Assembly: GCA_044221445.1 (NCBI GenBank)
Contig: JBGAPF010000007.1
Location: forward strand, 1-64,000
Reading direction: 5' to 3'
DNA length: 64,000 nucleotides
From: JBDHTS01 sp044221445
GTDB taxonomy: Bacteria; Pseudomonadota; Alphaproteobacteria; Micavibrionales; Micavibrionaceae
The position numbers were made by a program, and so were the translations under genes. This document shows positions 15,266 through 24,613 of this stretch, piece after piece (the first letter of the stretch is position 1; each line of letters opens with the position of its first letter). The notes below the pieces were generated by a model. It was not told where the DNA came from and searched no databases. It saw only the letters and a list, made by a program, of their open reading frames with translations.

Positions 15266-16666
15266 ATGAAAACGTCTCAGATGTCGGATGCCTGCCAGCT
15301 GGCGATCGTAGGGGGCGGCATTGCCGGATTGTCAGCCGCGCTGTCAGCGATTGAATTCAATAAAAAATCGGGGTTTCCCGTCCCCATGATACGCATGCTC
15401 GAAGCGGAAGAAACGCTTGGAGGACGGTCGAAAACAATAATAATGCCAAACTGCGCTGCCTTCAACACGGGCGGGCACTGGCACCATGGGGCAAAAGCCA
15501 ATCCTTTCTATCAATGGGCCTCAAGGCGTTTCCCGGATCTTTCTTTCAGGGAAGATACTGTCTCGAATATTTATGGACTCGTGCCCGAAGCCTATGCACG
15601 CTCACAAGGCTGCGTTGAAATCACGTCCGCCAGCTCTCTTCGGCGTGATGCAATGGATGCCATCGGCCTGGCTTACACGGCCTTTAAAGATGCAAACCCA
15701 CGGCAGGACATTTCCCTCGGCAGACTGGCCGAAATCGTCGCGACTTCTGAATCCCGGGTGGTTGCGGACTACATGTCGCGATTATGGTGCGCCACAGAAG
15801 GGCCGATGGATTTATCGGGCGACGAGATCTTCAATCCCGACGATCCTTCAGGTCCCGGCGGCATGCAGATCATAGGCGGACAGGGCCTGCTGATCGACGC
15901 CATGGCAGAAGATCTGCGGGCGGAAGGCGTCGACATCCGAACCGGCTGCACAGTCAAAACCGTGCGCAACACGCCTGACGGCGTCATCCTGGTTGCAGCG
16001 GACGGACAACGCCACCATGCCCTAGAAGCCATCTGCACGGTTTCCGCCGGGGTTCTTCAAAATACCCGGATAGCGTTCGACCCGCAGATTTCAGACAAAA
16101 TAAAACTATGCCTGGACCAAGTCGTCATGGGGACGATGACCAAAATATGCGTTCCCGTAAATCCTGCCTTCTTCGAAAGAAACGGCATCGACGTAGACAC
16201 CCATATAGACTTGATAAACGGCTCTTTATCTGCTTTTTTCCATGCCCGCGGCAATGGGGCCTCGACGATCAGCGTTCTGACGGGCGGAAACCTCGCCGTT
16301 GCGATTGAACAAATGACCCGCGATGAAATCCGCTCTTTCATCAAAGAGGTTTTTGACAAGGTTGATTTGTTTAAAGGCTACGAAGACTATGCTTTTTTAA
16401 ACGATTTTCACGCAACCGGCTGGAATTCGAACCCCTTGTATGATGGGGCGTATACCGGCCTGAAAGTCGGAGGCCGGAGAAGCGACCCCATTCGGGAACT
16501 TCATACGATATTTGCGGGCGAGGCCTTCGTCCGCCTCGCGGAAAATTGTCCGGGAACGATGGCGGGCGCGTATTATTCCGGAGGCGTCGCAGGTAAAATG
16601 GCGGCTGCAGGCATACAGAGCCGTTTTCAGGTCAGACCAGACGGCCCTGTTCGATCGCAGCTTTAA
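15266..16666 (+). CDS. FAD-dependent amine oxidase-like protein
   Basis: This flavoprotein of about 466 residues has an N-terminal Rossmann dinucleotide motif (LAIVGGGIAGLSAAL), the adjacent acidic/GGR motif of monoamine-oxidase and phytoene-desaturase relatives (MLEAEETLGGRSKT), and a C-terminal FAD-binding segment (IFAGEAFVRLAENCPGTMAGAYYSGG). The substrate is unknown; polyamine or aromatic amine oxidation or desaturation are possible. I place the start at the ATG at 15266, because the longer reading begins with a TTG and adds a non-family leader. It is the only plus-strand gene in this block, lying between kdsA and pyrG, and its last 35 bases overlap the 3' end of pyrG convergently. Confidence 0.8.
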   Translation: MKTSQMSDACQLAIVGGGIAGLSAALSAIEFNKKSGFPVPMIRMLEAEETLGGRSKTIIMPNCAAFNTGGHWHHGAKANPFYQWASRRFPDLSFREDTVSNIYGLVPEAYARSQGCVEITSASSLRRDAMDAIGLAYTAFKDANPRQDISLGRLAEIVATSESRVVADYMSRLWCATEGPMDLSGDEIFNPDDPSGPGGMQIIGGQGLLIDAMAEDLRAEGVDIRTGCTVKTVRNTPDGVILVAADGQRHHALEAICTVSAGVLQNTRIAFDPQISDKIKLCLDQVVMGTMTKICVPVNPAFFERNGIDVDTHIDLINGSLSAFFHARGNGASTISVLTGGNLAVAIEQMTRDEIRSFIKEVFDKVDLFKGYEDYAFLNDFHATGWNSNPLYDGAYTGLKVGGRRSDPIRELHTIFAGEAFVRLAENCPGTMAGAYYSGGVAGKMAAAGIQSRFQVRPDGPVRSQL

Positions 16667-18263
16667 TAAACGACACAAACAGAGGATGCGGGTCGAACGG
16701 CTTCGATTTGAGTTCGGGATGATATTGCACGCCGATAAACCAGGGATGATCGTTTCGCTCGCAGATTTCAGGCAGACGCCCGTCCGGCGATATCCCGGAA
16801 AAGATCAGGCCTTTGTCTTCAAGCTGATCCCGGTAATTCATGTTCACTTCATAGCGGTGCCGGTGACGTTCGGATATTTCCGTGCTGCCATAGATGGCGG
16901 CAACCTTTGAATCCTTTTTCAGCATGGCCGGATAGGCGCCGAGGCGCATCGTCCCGCCCATATCGCCGTTTGCCGCCCGCTCTTCTTTGGCATTGCCTTT
17001 TACCCATTCCGTCATCATGCCGATCATGGGGACTTCACAAGGACCGAATTCGGTGGAGTTGGCGCCTTTTATGCCGGCCGTGTTTCGCGCCGCCTCGATG
17101 ACGGCCATCTGCAGACCGAAACAGATGCCGAAGTAAGGCACGTTGCGTTCGCGCGCGAATTTCGCCGCCTTGATTTTACCTTCCGCGCCGCGCTCGCCGA
17201 AACCGCCGGCCACAAGGATGCCATGAACGTCGTCCAGGGCATGGACGATATTGTCGTTGCTGTCGAATAGCGTCGACTCGACGAACTTGATCTTCACGCG
17301 CATGTTGTTGGCGATCCCGCCATGGATCAGCGCTTCGTTGAGCGATTTATAGCTGTCCGCAAGATTGGTGTATTTACCGACAAGGGCGATCTGTATCTCG
17401 CCTTCCGGGTTTTTGACCCGGCGGACGATTTCCTCCCAAACCGACAGGTCGGGCTTTTTCGCGTCTTTTATGCGAAAATGCTCAAGGACCTGTTCGTCCA
17501 GGCCTGCGGCGTGATAGCTGAGCGGCACTTCATAGATCGTTTTGACGTCCAGCGCCGGGATGACCTTTTCTTCGTCGATATTGCAGAACAGCGCGATCTT
17601 GCGCAGTTCGTCCTTTTCGATTTCCCGGTCGGCGCGGCACAGCAGGATGCGGGGGCGGATGCCGACGCTCATCAATTCCTTGACAGAATGCTGGGTCGGC
17701 TTTGTTTTCAGTTCCCCCGCTGCCGGAATATAGGGCAGCAGCGTGACATGGATGAACAGAGCCTTGTCACGCCCTACTTCGTTTCCGAACTGGCGGATGG
17801 CTTCGAGGAACGGCAGGGATTCTATATCTCCGACTGTGCCGCCGATCTCAATCAGTACGAAATCCGCCGAACCGTCCTTTTCCCGTATAAAGCTTTTGAT
17901 TTCATCGGTGATATGCGGAATGACCTGGACGGTCGCGCCGAGGTAATCGCCCCGGCGTTCCTTCTGCAGGACATTCATATAAATCTTGCCGGTGGTGATG
18001 TTGTCCGACTTGGTCGCGGGCCTGCCTGTAAAACGCTCGTAATGGCCGAGATCGAGGTCCGTCTCCGCCCCGTCGTCGGTCACATAGACTTCGCCGTGCT
18101 GAAACGGACTCATCGTGCCGGGATCGACGTTCAGATAAGGGTCCATCTTGCACAGGCGGGTCGTGTATCCCCTCGCCTGCAGCAACGCGCCCAAAGCGGC
18201 GGAGGCGAGGCCTTTTCCTAAAGAGGAAACCACGCCGCCGGTGATGAATATAAATCGTGTCAT
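16632..18263 (-). CDS. pyrG: CTP synthase (glutamine hydrolysing)
   Basis: PyrG aminates UTP to CTP using ATP and glutamine. The 543-residue protein has the synthetase domain (start FIFITGGVVSSLGKGLASA, then CKMDPYLNVDPGTMSPFQHGE) and a C-terminal class I glutamine amidotransferase domain with the nucleophile in YFGICFGLQMAV and the His-Glu pair in GVQYHPELKS. Length is standard. The ATG follows the secG stop by one base (TAA-A-ATG), so they are coupled in a tpiA-secG-pyrG operon. The 3' end overlaps an amine oxidase gene on the other strand. Confidence 0.97.
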   Translation of the reverse strand: MTRFIFITGGVVSSLGKGLASAALGALLQARGYTTRLCKMDPYLNVDPGTMSPFQHGEVYVTDDGAETDLDLGHYERFTGRPATKSDNITTGKIYMNVLQKERRGDYLGATVQVIPHITDEIKSFIREKDGSADFVLIEIGGTVGDIESLPFLEAIRQFGNEVGRDKALFIHVTLLPYIPAAGELKTKPTQHSVKELMSVGIRPRILLCRADREIEKDELRKIALFCNIDEEKVIPALDVKTIYEVPLSYHAAGLDEQVLEHFRIKDAKKPDLSVWEEIVRRVKNPEGEIQIALVGKYTNLADSYKSLNEALIHGGIANNMRVKIKFVESTLFDSNDNIVHALDDVHGILVAGGFGERGAEGKIKAAKFARERNVPYFGICFGLQMAVIEAARNTAGIKGANSTEFGPCEVPMIGMMTEWVKGNAKEERAANGDMGGTMRLGAYPAMLKKDSKVAAIYGSTEISERHRHRYEVNMNYRDQLEDKGLIFSGISPDGRLPEICERNDHPWFIGVQYHPELKSKPFDPHPLFVSFIKAAIEQGRLV

Positions 18264-18264
18264 T

Positions 18265-18636
18265 TTATTGCGATACAGGTGCCGATGGAACAGGGGCCGG
18301 TGTTGTCGTCGCCGGCGCGGGGGCCGCGTCCGGCGCCACGGGCGGCGCTTCGGTTGTCGCCGCCGCAGGCGCGTCGATGGCTTCGAGCAATCCGGACGAA
18401 CTGCCCCTATGCCCGGCGATGCTGCCCAAAATCAGGCTGGTCACAAAAAACCCGGCGGCGCAGATGGCTGTGGCGCGGGTCAGGATATTGGCCGTCCCCT
18501 GGGGCGTGGCCAAACCACCCAGTCCGCCGCCCGAACCGCCAATGCCCAGCCCGCCGCCTTCCGAGCGTTGGAGAAGCACCAGGCCGATAATGGCCAGCGC
18601 CAGGAACAGATGAATAACAAGAATAACCGATGTCAT
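18265..18636 (-). CDS. secG: Preprotein translocase subunit SecG
   Basis: SecG is the small accessory subunit of the SecYEG channel in the inner membrane. The 123 residues show two membrane segments (about 3-22, SVILVIHLFLALAIIGLVLL; about 55-72, ATAICAAGFFVTSLILGS) around the family QRSEGGGLGIGG loop, then a Pro/Ala-rich tail of about 40 residues that is longer than in enterobacteria. Placement between tpiA and pyrG is the classic alphaproteobacterial one. The gap to tpiA is 13 bases. Confidence 0.93.
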   Translation of the reverse strand: MTSVILVIHLFLALAIIGLVLLQRSEGGGLGIGGSGGGLGGLATPQGTANILTRATAICAAGFFVTSLILGSIAGHRGSSSGLLEAIDAPAAATTEAPPVAPDAAPAPATTTPAPVPSAPVSQ

Positions 18637-18649
18637 AACTCAAAAACCC

Positions 18650-19429
18650 TTATGCCCGGCGCGTTTGCCGGGTGTCCTGCTTCGCCGCCGCGGCGATGGC
18701 CAGGTATTGGTCTGCCTTCAGGCTCGCGCCGCCGATCAGCGCGCCGTCGACGTTTTCCGTGGACAAAAGCGCCACGGCATTGTCAGGCTTGACGGAACCG
18801 CCGTACAAAATACGCATCTGCGTGGAATTCGCAACCTTTTCCTTCAATGCGTTACGGATAAAGGCATGCATGGCCGCAACGTCCTGAGGCGTTGCGGTTT
18901 TGCCCGTGCCGATCGCCCAGACCGGCTCGTAGGCTATGACCGTGTTTTCAACGGTGGCGCAGGGCGGAATCGCCGCTGCCAGCTGGCCGCCGACCACGTC
19001 CTTTTCCCGGCCTTGCTCACGCTCGGATTCCGTCTCTCCCACGCATATAATTGTCTGAAGACCCTTGGCATGGGCGATCCTGGCCTTGGCCGCCACCTGG
19101 GCGTCTGTTTCACCATGGTGCTGACGGCGTTCTGAATGCCCCAGAATAACCCAGGCGCAGCCGCTGTCCTTGACCATGGAAGCTGAAATGTCGCCGGTAT
19201 AAGCCCCGTCTTCCGTCAGGGCGCAGTCCTGGGCGCCGAGAGTGACCACCGTGCCTTTAACGACATCCCGGACAGCCTGCAAATGCAGGAAAGGCGGAGA
19301 AACCGTAAAATCGCAGACGTCCAGCAAGCCGCGATCCGCCGCGATCCCGGCCAGGACAGCCTTTGCAAGTTCACGCGCGGAAGCTTCCGTCCCGTTCATT
19401 TTCCAGTTTCCGGCAATAAGCTTTTTCAT
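18650..19429 (-). CDS. tpiA: Triosephosphate isomerase
   Basis: TpiA interconverts dihydroxyacetone phosphate and glyceraldehyde 3-phosphate. The 259-residue TIM-barrel has the N-terminal IAGNWKMNGTE, the catalytic His in ILGHSERR, the catalytic Glu in IAYEPVWAIGTGKTAT, and the phosphate-binding ILYGGSVKPDN. It is the first gene of the tpiA-secG-pyrG operon and is divergent from the PpiD-like gene, with a 130-base gap for both promoters. Confidence 0.97.
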   Translation of the reverse strand: MKKLIAGNWKMNGTEASARELAKAVLAGIAADRGLLDVCDFTVSPPFLHLQAVRDVVKGTVVTLGAQDCALTEDGAYTGDISASMVKDSGCAWVILGHSERRQHHGETDAQVAAKARIAHAKGLQTIICVGETESEREQGREKDVVGGQLAAAIPPCATVENTVIAYEPVWAIGTGKTATPQDVAAMHAFIRNALKEKVANSTQMRILYGGSVKPDNAVALLSTENVDGALIGGASLKADQYLAIAAAAKQDTRQTRRA

Positions 19430-19559
19430 GGTCTCGCGATTTCAATGAATATGGATGCAGAACCCTATCCCAGCGCGGGCAATAAATGCAACAACTCCGT
19501 TGCGGCGGGCTGGCGCGGGCCTTATAGTCTGTCCGGCATTACAGGAAAGAAACCGACCC

Positions 19560-21500
19560 ATGCTTAAAACGATGCGCAAAAGCGCGACCTCCGGCATTTC
19601 CAAGACCCTTATTTTCGGCATGCTGATGGCAGGCGCGGTAGGGCTGGCGTTCAGCGGCGGTTCGGGTTTCCTGCGCGAGACCCTGGGGCAGGCCTCCACC
19701 ACGGTCGCCACAGTCGGGCGTCAGAAAATCGAGGTAAACGCCTTTGACCAGACCGTGCGCCGCCAGTTGGGCCAGCAGGGGCTGGATGCCCATATGGCTT
19801 ACCAGATGGGTTACATCAACCAGATCCTGACCTCGCAAATCGATTCCATTCTCCTGGCCCGTGCCGCAAAAGACCTCGGTATTGATGTCGGCGACGACAT
19901 GGTGACGGCGCAGGTGAAAAAGCTGATCGCGCCGCTTGTGACCAGCGGAACGAAGCCGGGCGACGCTCTGCGCGCCATCCTGCGCAGCCAGAATATGAGC
20001 GAAGGCCAGCTGATGGATGCCGTGCGCGGCGAAATGACCAATACACTTGTACTCAACGCCCTTAATGCGGGCACAAGCGTGATGTCCGACACGGAAACGT
20101 CCGACCTTTCCCTTTATCAGCACGAGAAGCGTAAAATTGAAACCGTTTACATGCCCGATAGCGGGATCAAGGATTACAAATCGCCGACGGACGAAGTATT
20201 GAAGCCTTTCTACGAATCTGGCCAGGAGCGGTATGCCGTGCCTGAATCCCGCAGCTTCACGCTGGCGATACTGTCCGACAAGTCGATCAAGGACTCTGTT
20301 ACTATAAGCGATCAGGATCTGCAGAAAGCCTATGACGAACAGAAAGACTCTTTTGCCTTGCCCGAGCGGCGCGTCATGGACCAGGCGATCCTGCCCGATG
20401 AAAAACAGGCAAAGGCGGTCGCCGACTCACTTTCCAAAGGAAAATCGCTGAAAGAGTCCGTCAAAACCGTAACGGGCGATACAAAGGCCTATACCGGAGC
20501 CCAGACTTATCAGCGCGAAGGGCTGGACAAAGCCATCGCCGAACCTGCCTTCAAGGCCGAAAAAGGCAAGGTTATCGGCCCGGTGCAAACGCCGCTTGGC
20601 TGGCACGTCTTGGTAATCGCTGAAATAAAGCCGCCGGAACAGCAGACCTTCGAGGCCGTCAAGGAAACCCTGCGCCGCGACCTTACCGCCGACCGTTCGG
20701 GGGATAATCTGTATAACACGTCGACCCAGGTGGAAGATCAGCTGGCGGGCGGCACGACGCTCGACGATGCGGCCAGGACATACAACATGGATGTGGTGAA
20801 ACTGGGCCCTGTCCATCAGGACGGCTCGACGCCGGATAAAAAAGACGGCATGAAAGATTTCGTCAAGGACAGCGCAAGCGTCCTGAAAACCGGCTTCGGG
20901 CTGGATGAAGGTGAAACGTCATCGATGATCGCTTTGTCGGATAACCGTTATGCAGTCGTCCGCGCCGACAAAATCATCCCAAAAACCTATACACCCTTCG
21001 ATCAGGTCAAAGACGAACTTGGAAAGCTCTGGATCGCGGACCAGCAAAATGTCCTGAACAAGCAGAGGGCGGAGGAATCGCTGGCGAAGCTCAAGGAGGG
21101 CAAGCTGACCCTGGCCGATCTTGCGAAAACGACCGGCGACGCCCTGAAAATCCTGGATACGGAACGCAAGACCCCTGCGGAGGAACCGATGACCCAGCCC
21201 GCCAAATCGGCCTTTTTTTCAGCGGATAAAAACACATATGTCATGCAGCCGGTCAAGGACGGTTTCATGATCGGACGCGTCACGTCCGTCACCCTGCCCG
21301 ATGCGAAAACACAGCCCGCCGACGAACTTAAAACCCTGCGCGAGGCTTTATTGCCCGCCCTGCAGAACGAGATCGCAAGCGCCTACCTGAATACCCTTCG
21401 CGAAAAATACAAGGTCAAGGTGAACCAGGCGACGCTCGATAAAATGTACGCCGCGCCTCAGGACTCCGACGGCGACGGCCATCCGGACGACGACCAGTAA
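19560..21500 (+). CDS. PpiD-like periplasmic peptidyl-prolyl isomerase, membrane anchored
   Basis: This protein of about 646 residues has the PpiD/SurA-N foldase plan. A single N-terminal membrane anchor (about 12-32, ISKTLIFGMLMAGAVGLAFSG) is followed by a SurA_N-type helical chaperone region (VNAFDQTVRRQLGQQG onward), a parvulin domain in the middle (around KGKVIGPVQTPLGWHVL) and further helical repeats. The start is placed at 19560, with AGGAAAG about 10 bases upstream; the longer reading from 19455 would add a leader unlike the family. The extreme C-terminus is aspartate-rich (DSDGDGHPDDD), like a short calcium-binding loop. Its stop overlaps the trpE start (TAATG). It probably helps outer-membrane protein folding in the periplasm. 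Confidence 0.85.
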   Translation: MLKTMRKSATSGISKTLIFGMLMAGAVGLAFSGGSGFLRETLGQASTTVATVGRQKIEVNAFDQTVRRQLGQQGLDAHMAYQMGYINQILTSQIDSILLARAAKDLGIDVGDDMVTAQVKKLIAPLVTSGTKPGDALRAILRSQNMSEGQLMDAVRGEMTNTLVLNALNAGTSVMSDTETSDLSLYQHEKRKIETVYMPDSGIKDYKSPTDEVLKPFYESGQERYAVPESRSFTLAILSDKSIKDSVTISDQDLQKAYDEQKDSFALPERRVMDQAILPDEKQAKAVADSLSKGKSLKESVKTVTGDTKAYTGAQTYQREGLDKAIAEPAFKAEKGKVIGPVQTPLGWHVLVIAEIKPPEQQTFEAVKETLRRDLTADRSGDNLYNTSTQVEDQLAGGTTLDDAARTYNMDVVKLGPVHQDGSTPDKKDGMKDFVKDSASVLKTGFGLDEGETSSMIALSDNRYAVVRADKIIPKTYTPFDQVKDELGKLWIADQQNVLNKQRAEESLAKLKEGKLTLADLAKTTGDALKILDTERKTPAEEPMTQPAKSAFFSADKNTYVMQPVKDGFMIGRVTSVTLPDAKTQPADELKTLREALLPALQNEIASAYLNTLREKYKVKVNQATLDKMYAAPQDSDGDGHPDDDQ

Positions 21501-23014
21501 TGACAGCAGACGCCTTTCAGACCTTCTCCGACGCCTTTCACAAAGGCCGCAGCCAGATCGTCAGCGAATGGCTGCCCGCCGATCTCGACACGCCGGTTTC
21601 CGCCTGGCTGAAGCTCTGCGGGGACGAACAATATGCCTTGCTGCTCGAATCGGTCGAGGGCGGCGCCGTGCTGGGCCGCTATTCCGCCATCGCCCTGCAA
21701 CCGGACATGTTCTGGCGTTTCGACGGCAGGCATGCCGCTTTATCGCCGGACGGCGACCGTTGGACGGATGAACAGAGCCTTGCTCCGCTCGAACATCTGA
21801 AAGCCCAGATCCGCGCCTGCCGGATCGACGACGTACCCGCCGATCTTCCGCCGATGGCGGCTTCGGGACTGTTCGGTTACCTGGGCTATGACATGGTGCG
21901 ACTGGTCGAAAACATCCCGGACGCCAACCCCGACACGGTCAATATTCCCGCCGGACTCTTGATGCGCCCGCAGGTGATGGTGATCTTCGACAATGTCCGG
22001 CACATGATGCTGGTTAGCGTCCCCGTTCGCGCCCATGCAAAAAACAGCACTGAATCCGCGCAGTTTCATTATGACGAAGCCCAGAAAAAATTAAGGGAGA
22101 CCCGCGAGAAACTGTTCGCCCCGCTCGATCCGGGCAGAGGGCAGAAACGATCCGACCTTTCGCTTCCGCTGCCGGTGACGGCAAATGTCAGCCGGGAGCG
22201 ATATCATGACATGGTGAAGCAGGCCGTCGAATATATACGCGCCGGCGAAATCTTTCAGGTCGTCCCGTCGCAACGCTTCCGCCTGCCTTTCGACCTGTCG
22301 TCCAGCGACCTTTACCGGTCTTTGCGCCGCGTCAACCCGTCGCCGTTCCTGTTTCATCTGAAGATGGGCGATTTCGCCCTTGTCGGCTCATCGCCGGAAA
22401 TTCTGGTGCGGGTCCGCCAGGGCCGCATAACGATCCGCCCCATCGCCGGAACCCGCAAACGCGGCGCGACGGAAGCGGAGGACAAGGCGCTGGCGGATGA
22501 ATTGCTGGCCGACCCGAAAGAACGGTCGGAGCATCTCATGCTTCTCGACCTCGGCCGCAACGATGTCGGCAGGGCGGCCGCTATCGGCAGCGTCGATGTG
22601 ACGGACCGCTTTACCATCGAACATTACTCCCACGTCATGCATATCGTTTCCAATGTCGAAGGGAAGCTGCGTGACGGCCTGGATTCCCTGGACGCGTTGT
22701 TTGCCGGTTTCCCCGCAGGAACGGTCAGCGGCGCGCCGAAGATTCGCGCGATGGAAATCATCGACGAACTGGAACCGGAAAAGCGCAGCTTTTATGCCGG
22801 ATGCGTCGGCTATTTTGACGGCAACGGCGACGTCGATACCTGTATCGCTTTGAGGACGGCCCTGGTCAAGGACGGCGAGATTATCGTCCAAGCCGGCGGG
22901 GGCGTGGTGGCCGACAGCGATCCTGAATTCGAGTATCAGGAATCCCGGAACAAGGCGCGCGCCGTCATCCAGGCGGCGGAACTGGCGATTTCGGCGTCCG
23001 CACCGCCGCGCTGA
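21500..23014 (+). CDS. trpE: Anthranilate synthase component I
   Basis: TrpE converts chorismate to anthranilate, the first committed step of tryptophan synthesis, with ammonia supplied by TrpG. The 504 residues include the N-terminal LLESVEG segment of the tryptophan feedback site and the chorismate-binding core, with PIAGTRKRGAT, LLDLGRNDVGR, GTVSGAPKIRAME and the C-terminal IVQAGGGVVADSDPEFEYQE. It overlaps the ppiD-like gene by one base (TAATG) and is separated from trpG by a convergent deacetylase. No leader peptide or attenuator was seen. The last 50 bases overlap that deacetylase. Confidence 0.96.
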   Translation: MTADAFQTFSDAFHKGRSQIVSEWLPADLDTPVSAWLKLCGDEQYALLLESVEGGAVLGRYSAIALQPDMFWRFDGRHAALSPDGDRWTDEQSLAPLEHLKAQIRACRIDDVPADLPPMAASGLFGYLGYDMVRLVENIPDANPDTVNIPAGLLMRPQVMVIFDNVRHMMLVSVPVRAHAKNSTESAQFHYDEAQKKLRETREKLFAPLDPGRGQKRSDLSLPLPVTANVSRERYHDMVKQAVEYIRAGEIFQVVPSQRFRLPFDLSSSDLYRSLRRVNPSPFLFHLKMGDFALVGSSPEILVRVRQGRITIRPIAGTRKRGATEAEDKALADELLADPKERSEHLMLLDLGRNDVGRAAAIGSVDVTDRFTIEHYSHVMHIVSNVEGKLRDGLDSLDALFAGFPAGTVSGAPKIRAMEIIDELEPEKRSFYAGCVGYFDGNGDVDTCIALRTALVKDGEIIVQAGGGVVADSDPEFEYQESRNKARAVIQAAELAISASAPPR

Positions 23015-23945
23015 CCGGCGTCAGGACCAGATTTTTTTCTTTCAAATGCGGAAGCCAGCTTTTCAGCGCGGCGATCGTGCCTTCCTTAGGATGGCCTATG
23101 GCGATGGCAAGGCCCGTCCGGCGCGCGACCTGCTCAAGCTTTTTAAGAGACGCCATAACGCCCGCGACGGAAGGATCGTCGTCCAGGAAAACATCCCGGC
23201 TAGCATAGGGAACGCCTTCCCTTGCCGCTTCCAAGGCCGCGACCGTCTGCGCCGACGTGCGTGAATCGACGAAAAACAGGTTTCGCGCCTTGAGAGCGGG
23301 CATCAGGCGCGCCATGGCGGGCCGGTCCTGCGTCAGGCGGCTGCCCATGTGGTTGTTCATGCCCGTATACCCGTCGAAGGACGAAAAGGCTTTATCAAGC
23401 ATGCCGTCGAAATCCTCCGGTTTCATATCGTGCCTCAGAGCGATAGGTCCCATGTCGAGTGCTGAATCCATCGGCTCCATCGGCATATGGATCATCAGTT
23501 CGTGTCCTTTTGCCTTCGCTTCGGCCGCAAGCCTGGCGGTCTGGGGCGCATAGGGGAGGAAAGCCAGGGTCAGCCCCGCGGGCAGGTCGATCACGTCTCT
23601 GGAATGCCGTATATCCATGCCGACGTCGTCTATGATGATGACCACCCTAGCCTGTGCGAACGGCCCTGCCGGTTCAGGTTTTGGAATTGCAGGGACAGAA
23701 GGGAGAACATGCGGAGGACCGAACGGCACGTCCGAAAGCACTGTTCCTTTGGGTTTGGGGGGTTCCGGTACTGACGGCAGTGAGGGCAGGCTGAATTCCT
23801 TGTACTGGACGACAGGCGGCGGACGCTTCTTTGCAGCAACGACGGGCGGCGCAGTGGTTCTGTCGGTGCGCACCATCACGGAACCCGCGAACGCTATGAC
23901 GGCAAGAAGCACTGCGATGAGGGGTAAAATCCTGGAAAGACGCAT
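22965..23945 (-). CDS. Divergent polysaccharide deacetylase family protein
   Basis: This envelope protein of about 326 residues begins with one membrane anchor or signal segment (ILPLIAVLLAVIAFAGSVMV), followed by a Pro-rich linker (PSLPSVPEPPKPKGT) and a NodB-fold deacetylase domain. Family-type motifs are VVIIIDDVGMD, HELMIHMPMEPM, the GMNNHMGSRLT loop and FFVDSRTS, as in the divergent polysaccharide deacetylase (DUF610/YibQ) group. Substrate is unknown. I prefer the ATG at 23945 (MRLSRILP) over one eight codons earlier. It converges on trpE with a 50-base overlap and is divergent from trpG. Confidence 0.85.
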   Translation of the reverse strand: MRLSRILPLIAVLLAVIAFAGSVMVRTDRTTAPPVVAAKKRPPPVVQYKEFSLPSLPSVPEPPKPKGTVLSDVPFGPPHVLPSVPAIPKPEPAGPFAQARVVIIIDDVGMDIRHSRDVIDLPAGLTLAFLPYAPQTARLAAEAKAKGHELMIHMPMEPMDSALDMGPIALRHDMKPEDFDGMLDKAFSSFDGYTGMNNHMGSRLTQDRPAMARLMPALKARNLFFVDSRTSAQTVAALEAAREGVPYASRDVFLDDDPSVAGVMASLKKLEQVARRTGLAIAIGHPKEGTIAALKSWLPHLKEKNLVLTPVSAAVRTPKSPVPPPG

Positions 23946-24034
23946 AGGCAAATCATACAGACCGCACATGGGAAGGAACAGCCGGAATTCATCACACTTG
24001 CCTTGAACGCCGTTCGTGGGCCATAAATCTGGAC

Positions 24035-24613
24035 ATGCTGGTGATGATCGACAATTACGACAGTTTTACCTGGAACCTGGTGCAGTATCTGGGCGATCTG
24101 GGAACGGAAACGCGCGTCATCCGCAACGATAAGGCCAGCGTCGCCGATATTCTCGACCTCAGGCCGGAAGGTGTCCTGATCTCCCCCGGCCCCAGCGATC
24201 CCGATCATGCGGGCATCTGCCTGCCCCTTATTCAGGCGGCGGCGGAACAATCCCTGCCACTGCTCGGCGTATGCCTGGGGCATCAGGCGATCGGTCAGGC
24301 GTTCGGCGGCAGGGTAATCCGCGCCCCGCATCCGATGCATGGAAAGCTTTCGCAGGTCACGCATACCGGCACGGGCCTGTTCGCCGGCATTCCTTCCCCT
24401 TATCAGGTTACACGTTACCATTCCCTGATCGTCGAGCGCGAAAGCCTGCCGGACTGCCTTGCCATTACGGCCGAGAGCGAGGATTCCCTGATCATGGGAC
24501 TGTCGCACAGGACCCTGCCGATCCATGGAATCCAGTATCACCCCGAAAGTATCGAGACCCGGCACGGCCACGCCTTGCTGAAAAATTTCCTCACGATCAT
24601 GGCTGGCGCCTGA
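24035..24613 (+). CDS. trpG: Anthranilate synthase component II (glutamine amidotransferase)
   Basis: TrpG hydrolyses glutamine and feeds ammonia to TrpE. The 192-residue class I amidotransferase has MIDNYDSFTWNLVQYL, the oxyanion ISPGPSDP, the nucleophile Cys in LLGVCLGHQAIGQAFGG, and His-Glu in GIQYHPESIET. Fusion to TrpE or TrpD is absent; the stop shares a base with the trpD start (TGATG). In some bacteria the same subunit also serves aminodeoxychorismate synthase. Confidence 0.95.
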   Translation: MLVMIDNYDSFTWNLVQYLGDLGTETRVIRNDKASVADILDLRPEGVLISPGPSDPDHAGICLPLIQAAAEQSLPLLGVCLGHQAIGQAFGGRVIRAPHPMHGKLSQVTHTGTGLFAGIPSPYQVTRYHSLIVERESLPDCLAITAESEDSLIMGLSHRTLPIHGIQYHPESIETRHGHALLKNFLTIMAGA

